Positions 42,723 through 50,276 of a stretch of 64,000 nt of DNA are shown in pieces (within the stretch, counting starts at the first letter, position 1; each line of letters opens with the position of its first letter). Source of the DNA: Sphingobacterium olei (GTDB taxonomy: Bacteria; Bacteroidota; Bacteroidia; Sphingobacteriales; Sphingobacteriaceae); NCBI RefSeq assembly GCF_005048855.1, contig NZ_SUME01000002.1:248001-312000 (forward strand), read 5' to 3'. Under the pieces are notes generated by a model. That model was not told the origin of the DNA. It saw only the letters and a list, made by a program, of their open reading frames with translations, and ran no database searches. The translations under genes and the position numbers were made by a program.

Positions 42723-43640
42723 AAATTTTCAATTTTTATAGTAACTTTTGTTCCGCTTGGAATAGTGTAATTGATATGTGGATAACTATGTGGATTTGGA
42801 GACAGATGCGGGCCTTCTATTCTTTGTATTTTACCGCCAGCTTCTTCTATCAGCTTTATAGCTTCACTCTTCGTAGGAATCTTTCCTGATAGGTTCTCTA
42901 TTGTACCACCGCTTTTAACCCTGCCTACTAAGTTTTTCCACACTTTTGTTCCCGTCCATCCCCATTGCGTCTGTACCGCCTTAGCAGCTTTTACAAATCC
43001 TTCCCCCCCTATCCACTCTCCAGCTATTCCAGTTCTAAGTGGCTGAACAATATACCCATCATTATCTACATCATAAACTTCACCAGTTTCTGAGTCCGTA
43101 TAAGTCCTTGGCGAAATCAGTCGAAATAGCATTTCCACAGGATCATCTAATTTTTTATAAACTTTTTGTCCTGCCAAAATTTTGTGCTCGGCTTCGGAGG
43201 ATCTTCCTGATCGTCATCTTCCCCATACATCATAGCTTCAAGCCGATCACGACCTTCAGACATGGCCGCAGACATCCGCGCCCACATTAGCAGTGATTCT
43301 ACTCCCTCCGGAGCCATGCCATCCGGGTCGATAAACCGTATAGGGTTATCGAAGGCATAGTTGTACGGAGAATGCCTGCGCATCTGTTCCGCCAATGGAT
43401 CCGGCACGTTCCAACGCCCGATCTCCGCATCATAAAAGCGCACTCCATAATCAAGCTGGTTTCCAAGCTCGCCCTGTACTTCCTTTCCGTTGTAAAGATA
43501 ACGGTTTATTCCACCGGTAAGTATAGCCTTTGTCTTTCAGAACGTATAAAAGTCCTGTTTCTGGATCACCGTTCCCGTCGTGGCCGCGGTGCACTGCAGC
43601 ACGGCACGCACATTGCCTAGATGGTCTGGGAAAGTACCGG
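42719..43640 (-). pseudogene. Displaced Rhs C-terminal tip, module 2, with nonsense and frameshift
   Basis: Homology to the full Rhs protein starts at about PDHLGNVRAVLQ (43630). It then meets a TGA where the intact copy has Gly in DFYPFGKTK (about 43545), continues through [20 protein letters not shown] and [12 protein letters not shown], and shifts frame at an AAAATTTT run near 43160. The 43147-43443 frame ends in junk while the tip continues in the 42719-43177 frame. The tip ends GGKIQRIEGPHLSPN...HSYPHINYTIPSG; its histidine-rich end suggests a nuclease. Three separate defects make it a remnant unless repaired by recombination. Confidence 0.75.
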
Positions 43641-43698
43641 AAACATTTGCTATGTAGAGCTTCCCTTCGGTCGGTTCCGCCCTAGCCCAAGGGCGGGG

Positions 43699-44328
43699 TC
43701 AAACCTCTAAATATTTAATTAATTCACCTCTTTTTATACTCACAATTTCAAAAGGATCATGGGTAATTTTATAAACCTCATTGCTTCTGGTAATACCAAT
43801 AAAATCGCCATCTTCTAATTCTCGTATATGGAAATATTCAGTACCATTTATGAATGTACTATATATGTCGGATGAATTTATGTGCTGTACTTCTTTTTTT
43901 GTTAAAAGTGATAAAATTTCAAATCTAACTTTATCACCTCTTAAGACCTTTTTTACATCACTAAAGATAATCGTATTTGGATCAAATTCATAATTCGAGA
44001 TGTTTTCATCCACCACATAAGCATTGAAAATACCGTACGAAAAATAAGCTGACACCGTCAACATCTTCCCAGAATATAAATCTTTGACTCTAATATTTAT
44101 CAGCTTAAATGCCTCACCTAAACGATCTTCAAATTTTTTATAAAAACCAGAAGTAAAACTAAAACTAACTAGATTAGGAATATCCGTTTCATTAAAAGTC
44201 ACTCCCGATATGAAATCAAGCTGCTGTTCATATCCTTTAAAATTTTCTCCCATCAAATGGAAAAAAGATTTAAAAAAAAGAGTTTCCCAACTTCTGACTT
44301 TCTTTCTTTTATGATTAAAAAAACCGAA
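43699..44328 (-). CDS. Probable immunity protein of displaced Rhs module 1
   Basis: 209 aa from the Met at 44328 (MFGFFNHKRKKVRSWETLFF); an upstream in-frame Met would overlap the toxin end. Aromatic and acidic, no signal peptide, family not recognised. It begins 8 bp after the end of the module 1 tip frame. Its intact frame next to a frameshifted toxin fits retention of immunity after toxin loss. Confidence 0.6.
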   Translation of the reverse strand, partial: FGFFNHKRKKVRSWETLFFKSFFHLMGENFKGYEQQLDFISGVTFNETDIPNLVSFSFTSGFYKKFEDRLGEAFKLINIRVKDLYSGKMLTVSAYFSYGIFNAYVVDENISNYEFDPNTIIFSDVKKVLRGDKVRFEILSLLTKKEVQHINSSDIYSTFINGTEYFHIRELEDGDFIGITRSNEVYKITHDPFEIVSIKRGELIKYLEV

Positions 44329-44336
44329 CATACATA

Positions 44337-45302
44337 TTATTTGAAAGTTGTAAACCAATTATACTTGTTAAACCACCCAACCTCGCTTTTAAAACCTGCT
44401 CTCAGAAAATTATATCGATATGAATCGATCAATGAATGTTGTACTGTATTCAATTTCCAAACATTTATAGGATTATTTACTAGCCAATTTGGTAGATTAT
44501 AAGCCCTTTGCATGCGTTGTGTAATAAACATATGACTGAACTCAGTGCTTATTCTTTGACTGCCTGTAGCTGTTTCTAATATTTTTAGTGTTTCTGTCCC
44601 CCCCGTGCAGTCTCTTATATTTTGCAAAGCTATATCCTCCCTGAAGAAATCGAGATCCTAAGAGCTTCAGTCCAAAATAAGAAACCGTCCTCGCCATTGC
44701 AGCCCCGCCGATGAAGTACGTTTCGGGATAAACTACCTCCAAGCCCTTGGAGTCTGGTTCCCACCAGATCCCAGGCCCTAAACGCTGTCTACCACTATAG
44801 TTATGCACCGTAAAAGATGCATATTCGTGATGTAATATATCATATTCATTTCCGCCTTCCGTACTGACGAAATCATATCCCCCAGTCTCTTTATTATATC
44901 TGTATTCGTTAGGCGGATCCTCTCCCTCTTCTTCTCCATACATCATGGCTTCAAGCCGATCCCGACCCTCAGACATTGCCGCAGACATCCGCGCCCACAT
45001 TAGCAGTGATCCCACACCCTCAGGAGCCATACCATCCGGGTCGATAAACCGTATAGGGTTATCGAAGGCATAGTTGTACGGACTATGCCTGCGCATCTTC
45101 TCCGCAAGTGGATCTATTACATTCCACCTTCCTATCTCCGCATCGTAAAAGCGCGCTCCATAGTCGAGCTGGTTTCCCAGTTCAGGCTGTGCCTCCTTGC
45201 CGTTGTAAAGATAACGATTTATTCCTCCGGTCAGTACAGCCTTCGTCTTTCCAAACGGGTAGAAGTCCTGTTTCTGTACCACTGTACCTGTAGTGGCATC
45301 TA
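44337..45302 (-). pseudogene. Displaced Rhs C-terminal tip, module 1, frameshifted at a G7 run
   Basis: It begins immediately at the stop of the preceding immunity gene with the Rhs core ([52 protein letters not shown]), then the same pre-toxin segment as module 3. The tip frame (...[20 protein letters not shown]) reaches seven G on the minus strand (44598-44604) and goes out of frame. The continuation in the other frame is [20 protein letters not shown] followed by FSHMFITQRMQRAYNLPNWL, ending FKSEVGWFNKYNWFTTFK at 44337. A tract of six G would restore one 320-codon frame. The His/Asn/Trp-rich tip is unassigned, possibly HNH-like. Confidence 0.75.
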
Positions 45303-45536
45303 ACTATCTATTTTATAAACAACTGGTTCCTTGTCAAAACCATCATAAAACACGTGTAATCTACTACAATTTGGGCAATGTACAACAATTGCCATCTCAC
45401 GGTACAGCTCTTCGGCCTTTATTTCTACATCAAAGTATTTCTCAAATGACACATCCGAAATCATTAGATATTGGTTAGGACTTGGTATTTCCCCCAAACC
45501 AATTACATATTCACAAACACATCTTATTTTTGGCAT
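45300..45536 (-). CDS. Probable immunity protein of the full-length Rhs toxin
   Basis: 78 aa, 7 bp after the full-length Rhs gene. Four cysteines (CVCEY near the N-terminus, HCPNCSRLH near residue 55) suggest a small zinc-binding protein, as in the CPCC candidate further left. Its stop abuts the Rhs core sequence of module 1, marking a clean recombination joint. No family name recognised. Confidence 0.65.
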   Translation of the reverse strand: MPKIRCVCEYVIGLGEIPSPNQYLMISDVSFEKYFDVEIKAEELYREMAIVVHCPNCSRLHVFYDGFDKEPVVYKIDS

Positions 45537-45543
45537 GGTAAAA

Positions 45544-48500
45544 TTATTTTGGAATTGTTATGATATTTTTAATATTAGTTGCTCCCGCCCCCTGCACTCT
45601 CTGCAAAATATTATTTAATTGTGTTCCAGTAACATTTGTTTTGGAAAGGTCTATAATAACACCCACGGTTTGAGAATTCTTTCTTGCTACGGCAGAGACG
45701 ATCGCGTTTACACTATTCGTTACTGGTGTATAAACATCATAGTTTACTCCATTCACGACTAAATCGGATGTTTGTCCTCCCGCTCTAGTACCAACAGGCT
45801 TTCTCAAAAAAACTCGATAACCTTGACTCTTCATATAATTTGCAGCAGCAATCTCGCTTGCCGAGAAATTTCCTCCCGCTTCAATAATTAAACTACCTGT
45901 GCCCCAATTGTTAGGAAGCCATCCTCCCTTTAGGCCTTTTACCGCCTTCAAAGATTTTTCTCCACCGAATCCAGAGAATAAAGTCCTAACCGCCAGTAAA
46001 CCTTTATTAAACTTGGTCAAAACATCATATTGCCAATCAATAGATTCTTGATTAAGTTTAGCAATTTCTTCTGCGGATAGCTTTTTCTTTGGAGGATCTT
46101 CTTGATCCTCTTCTCCATACATCATGTCCTCAAGCCGTTCACTGCCTGCTTCCATGGCTGCAGACATCCGGGCCCACATTAGCAATGATTCCACCCCTTC
46201 GGGAGCCATCCCATCCGGATCGATAAACCTGATCGGGTTGTTAAATGCATAATTATACGGACTATGCCTGCGCATCTTCTCCGCAAGTGGATCTATTACA
46301 TTCCACCTTCCTATCTCCGCATCGTAAAAGCGCGCTCCATAGTCGAGCTGGTTTCCCAGTTCAGGCTGTGCCTCCTTGCCGTTGTAAAGATAACGATTTA
46401 TTCCACCGGTCAGTATAGCCTTTGTCTTTCCAAACGGGTAAAAGTCCTGTTTCTGTACCACTGTACCTGTAGTGGCCGTCGTGCGCTGAAGCACGGCACG
46501 CACATTGCCCAGATGATCGGGCAGATTGTAGTGGTAGGTATAGATACCTGCGGCATTCTGCAGGTAACCTTCCCCGGTATGGATCATCTCAATGGCACTT
46601 GAGCCACTGCCCACCTTGCTGTATTCGATACCACCTATGTAATCGCGCTGTGTCGTCGTACTGCTTACCGTAGCGGTTTTCCGCAGTTTCACGCCCAGTG
46701 CGTCGTAAAGGTAAGCCACACTTGTACCCGTCTTGGTCGCTGTCTTTGGCAGGTTAAGATGGTTATAGGTAAAGGCCATACCGGTTCGCTCGCTGGTCGC
46801 ATTGCCGTTCAGGTCGTACGTGTAGCTTCCCGTGAGTCCGCCCGACAGGCTGGCCAAACGATTGCTCTTCTGGCTGTTGCTGTAGCTGTAGGTCACCGTC
46901 GTGCCATTATCACGCTTCAGAGTCTTGATATTGCCCATATCGTCATAGGTAAGCACCTCGCTCATGACCGTGCCGGTACTCGTACCGTTCGTTAAGCGGT
47001 TGAGCCTGTCGTAGCTATAGCTGAACGTACTGCCGGTGGTCGCTCCATGCCCCCAGAGCTGCTGCGAGATATTACCGTTGTACTGGGCCGTACCGCCAAT
47101 TCCGGGAAGTTCGTATTTCAGTTCCTCGGTAAACTGCGCCGAGCCGATCCTGGTCGCCCACCCCCGCTCGTTGTACGCATAGCCAATGCTGCTGATAAAG
47201 CTTGTTCCGTTTTCACTGTGCAGCTTTTTGCTCTTTAGCTGCCCAATCTCGTTGTATTCGTTTTTTGACAGCGTCACTTCGGCCTGGCTGTTGATTTTGT
47301 GTTTCGTTGTAAGCAGCCTGCCGCCATGGTCGTAGCTATTGGTTGTCAGTACTGTTGTCACCGCTCCCGAAGCTGAGGCCTTATGCTCTCGCTTGCTGGT
47401 CAGCAGTTCGCCAGGGAAATTGTACGTGTTGGTGATATAATCCGTACCGCCCAAGTGGTTCTGGCTTCCCGTCTGGATAACCCGTGCCTTGTCGTCGTAA
47501 TAACTGACCGTTAGCAACGGCAGGCTACCGTCATCTTTGTAAACTTTTGTACCCGTCTGCAGCCCTTTTGTCTTGGTACTCTTTATAATCGATTTCTCAG
47601 GAAGCAGGTAGCTGCCGGCAAACAGGTAGTTATCGTAGTAGTTCACGACCAGGGGCTGTAGGTTCGTGTTCGGGAAGGTATGGTTGCTGTACAGCGAATC
47701 CAGCCGGCTTTCCCAGCGCACGCCATGCAGGTCAAAGAAAGCCGTAGCGGCCACTTGTGCTGCGGTCTGGTTTGCATAACTGGATGTATGGATACCCGTC
47801 TCGGTTACCCGGCCGTACATGTCATACTTGGTGTAGACCCACTTTCCCTGTGCGCGATAGATGGCATCCTGCGTCAGCACGGGCAGGTCGCCTTGGTTGT
47901 ACACCGTCCACTCCCAGCCCTTGCCCGGCACCTTCTTTTCCACCAACCTCCCCCTGTTGTCATACCGGTAGGCGTACAGCAGTTCGTTGAAGTCGCCACT
48001 GTTGTCCGTCACGGTCGTAGCCGTGTAGCCGGGGGGTATCACGTAGCGCAGGTTTCCGAGGTTGTCGTACACGTAGTAGGTATTTAGCGCCTTGCTGCCC
48101 GTCTCCCATATACGTTTCAGTACCACGCGTCCGTCGGTGTCCTTGTACTCGTCTACCGTGCCGCCGTTACCAATGGCTGCTACCCAGTTCTCATCCTTTA
48201 CCGTGGTCCTGTACAATCGGCCCGCCGGGTAAAAGCCCGTACCTGTAGCCCCTCCGGCAACCACGTCCCACAGACGAACATCGTTCGCCGTGTTCAGCCC
48301 GTATCCGGTAACCACGGTACGTCCCGTAGCCGTGGCCGTGCCACGGCTGGCAATCGGCTGCCAGACCTCTCCCGGAGATCCCTGCTCAAGCACACGGTCC
48401 TGCGGGCTCCGGTCGAACACCGACACCGCGTAGGGGTGGGCGGTCTTCTTTACGTGGCTGTCCCATCCAGTCGGCTTGTAGTAGTCCAGCTGGCTGGCCT

Positions 48501-48861
48501 TGGCCCCGGGCTTGTAGCTCCCGTCGCTGCCCGTCTGCTCGGCATAGGGCAGGTATTTTTTGATTTCCCGGCCAAACTGGTCGTATTCGGTATGCTGAAC
48601 GATGTCCTTCTTGCCAGGGCTGGCCTGCCAGTCTACCGTCTGCAACGGCCGGCCCAGGCCGTCGAAGTACTGCACCCTGCGGTTCACCGAGTCTACCGGC
48701 TTGCCCTGTAACTCGGCAACCGAGCCATAGGCCCGGCGGGGGGTGCTCTGCACGATATGGTTCTGCCCGCTGCTCGGCGACTGGGCAAGGATCTCCTGTG
48801 CTGCGGTGCAGCACAGGAGGATCAGGATTGTTGTCAGGTGTCTTTTCATTTTCTTGGTCAT
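45544..48861 (-). CDS. Full-length Rhs-repeat protein with CdiA-like nuclease tip
   Basis: 1105 aa from MTKKMKRHLTTILILLCCTA (signal peptide ending EILAQ). Order: DUF6443-type N-terminal domain (about 40-170), Rhs/YD repeats (many, for example YDQFGREIKKY, YDMYGRVTETG, YDDMGNIKTLK), the Rhs core ([45 protein letters not shown] at about 850-900), and a variable C-terminal tip of about 185 aa. The tip contains GYRVFLRKPVGTRAGGQTSD, LVVNGVNYDVYTP and VGVIIDLSKT, resembling CdiA C-terminal tRNA nucleases with a PD-(D/E)xK-like core. The body is clearly more GC-rich than the tips and immunity genes. A small immunity candidate follows. Confidence 0.9.
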   Translation of the reverse strand: MTKKMKRHLTTILILLCCTAAQEILAQSPSSGQNHIVQSTPRRAYGSVAELQGKPVDSVNRRVQYFDGLGRPLQTVDWQASPGKKDIVQHTEYDQFGREIKKYLPYAEQTGSDGSYKPGAKASQLDYYKPTGWDSHVKKTAHPYAVSVFDRSPQDRVLEQGSPGEVWQPIASRGTATATGRTVVTGYGLNTANDVRLWDVVAGGATGTGFYPAGRLYRTTVKDENWVAAIGNGGTVDEYKDTDGRVVLKRIWETGSKALNTYYVYDNLGNLRYVIPPGYTATTVTDNSGDFNELLYAYRYDNRGRLVEKKVPGKGWEWTVYNQGDLPVLTQDAIYRAQGKWVYTKYDMYGRVTETGIHTSSYANQTAAQVAATAFFDLHGVRWESRLDSLYSNHTFPNTNLQPLVVNYYDNYLFAGSYLLPEKSIIKSTKTKGLQTGTKVYKDDGSLPLLTVSYYDDKARVIQTGSQNHLGGTDYITNTYNFPGELLTSKREHKASASGAVTTVLTTNSYDHGGRLLTTKHKINSQAEVTLSKNEYNEIGQLKSKKLHSENGTSFISSIGYAYNERGWATRIGSAQFTEELKYELPGIGGTAQYNGNISQQLWGHGATTGSTFSYSYDRLNRLTNGTSTGTVMSEVLTYDDMGNIKTLKRDNGTTVTYSYSNSQKSNRLASLSGGLTGSYTYDLNGNATSERTGMAFTYNHLNLPKTATKTGTSVAYLYDALGVKLRKTATVSSTTTQRDYIGGIEYSKVGSGSSAIEMIHTGEGYLQNAAGIYTYHYNLPDHLGNVRAVLQRTTATTGTVVQKQDFYPFGKTKAILTGGINRYLYNGKEAQPELGNQLDYGARFYDAEIGRWNVIDPLAEKMRRHSPYNYAFNNPIRFIDPDGMAPEGVESLLMWARMSAAMEAGSERLEDMMYGEEDQEDPPKKKLSAEEIAKLNQESIDWQYDVLTKFNKGLLAVRTLFSGFGGEKSLKAVKGLKGGWLPNNWGTGSLIIEAGGNFSASEIAAANYMKSQGYRVFLRKPVGTRAGGQTSDLVVNGVNYDVYTPVTNSVNAIVSAVARKNSQTVGVIIDLSKTNVTGTQLNNILQRVQGAGATNIKNIITIPK

Positions 48862-48869
48862 GACAGGGT

Positions 48870-50276
48870 TCAATAGGCAAACTTTATGAAGACTTCGCCG
48901 TCGTAGGTCTCCCCCGCCTGCAGCACAAAAGAAGTGCCCGTCTTCACGAAATCATTGCTACCGTACTGGTACGGGGGCTGGCCACCGTAAAAGATGAAGT
49001 GCGGACACCCGCCCTGGTAGTTCACGTCAGCATTGGTGCGCATGCTGACCCGGTATTCTCCCGGCGGAAGGTATATCGTGGCATAGTCCGGATGCAAGGA
49101 TGACGAGCTGAAACGCTGGCTGGCCACGATGGATCCGTCCTGGATAAAATCTATGGACAACAGATCTGGATCGCCAAAGCCTGTACTGAAGCCAAGGTAC
49201 TGGTACAGCCTTACCGCGGCCATGCCCGATGTCGGCACCGGCGGAACTTCCGGTGGGTGAAGTACAGGTTCGTACCAATTCCCTTCCTCCCTTGCGGCCA
49301 TTTCCGCAGTCGCCTGGCCGTAGGTCGTTATATACTTCCCACCGGGAACGGACCTATTGTAGAACTGCCGTACGCCAGGTGAGATCTCGCGGGTGTACGA
49401 GCGCATGAGGGGGATATTGGCGTAGAGCATGGTGCTTGCCCAGGGCTGCGCGGGCCCTTTCATCCGGTACTCGTAGCGGTGCGCCAGCTTGCCGTCGCTG
49501 TCCTTTTGCAGATGGAGCCTGCCGATGCCATCGTACTCATAATAAGTCGTCAGCCCATTGGCGTCCGCCTGCCGGCTCATCCCCACCTGTGGCTTATAGG
49601 TGTAGGTCGTAACCGTACGGTCTGAGGGCAGGGCCGTGCGAAGCCCCTCCAGCAGCGTCTGCAGGGGCGCGTCGCCAGCAGGGTTGACAACGGCACTGTT
49701 GTTCTTGTACGACGCGGGGACCTCGCTGTACTGCACGCCTTCGAGCACCGCTACCGGATAGCAGTGCCGGTATCCCCATAGGTACGAAACAGGCTTACCG
49801 TCGAGACCCGTCTGTTGCAGCACGTTACCGTACTGGTCGTATGCGTGAAAAGTCATCTCCGTGCGTAGCGGCGCCCCCCCTACCGAACGCTGTACCGAGG
49901 ACGGCGCGATCAGTCCCGCTCCCACAGGGAAAGTGGCATAGTTGGTCTTTGTTCGGGATACCTCGCCACTCCTCGACTCGATCTCCTCTACGGGCTGGCT
50001 AATCCTGTTGGCCGCGACCATGTCGGCATACACCGGTGTGCCAGTAAAATGATAGGCATATTTGATTGTCTTCAGGGTTGTCTGGCCCTTGCTGTCCGTG
50101 GTGCTGATGCTCGTGGGCTGCAGATAGGGCAAGCTGGCATAACTGTACTGGCTGACCGTCCGCAGGCTGTCCACTCCCTCGTACACCGTCTCGGTTACCT
50201 TGTTGGGCAAGTACCCTTGCCGAGGCGATCCCGTACTGTCCGTACACATAGTTTGGGGACGGGTCGAACCAGGCAC
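48870..50276 (-). CDS. C-terminal part of Rhs-partner protein (frameshifted)
   Basis: 468 codons that continue the protein encoded by 49999-52704 in another frame. From about GSPRQGYLPNKVTETVYEGV the sequence carries YD-type repeats (YDQYGNVLQQTGLDGKPVSY, YYEYDGIGRLHLQKDSDGKL) and ends in a beta-rich domain (IYLPPGEYRVSMRTNADVNY ... GETYDGEVFIKFAY). The listed Met has no special support; true coding probably begins near 50240, where the upstream frame loses sense. It ends 9 bp before the Rhs gene start. Confidence 0.75.
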   Translation of the reverse strand: MPGSTRPQTMCTDSTGSPRQGYLPNKVTETVYEGVDSLRTVSQYSYASLPYLQPTSISTTDSKGQTTLKTIKYAYHFTGTPVYADMVAANRISQPVEEIESRSGEVSRTKTNYATFPVGAGLIAPSSVQRSVGGAPLRTEMTFHAYDQYGNVLQQTGLDGKPVSYLWGYRHCYPVAVLEGVQYSEVPASYKNNSAVVNPAGDAPLQTLLEGLRTALPSDRTVTTYTYKPQVGMSRQADANGLTTYYEYDGIGRLHLQKDSDGKLAHRYEYRMKGPAQPWASTMLYANIPLMRSYTREISPGVRQFYNRSVPGGKYITTYGQATAEMAAREEGNWYEPVLHPPEVPPVPTSGMAAVRLYQYLGFSTGFGDPDLLSIDFIQDGSIVASQRFSSSSLHPDYATIYLPPGEYRVSMRTNADVNYQGGCPHFIFYGGQPPYQYGSNDFVKTGTSFVLQAGETYDGEVFIKFAY

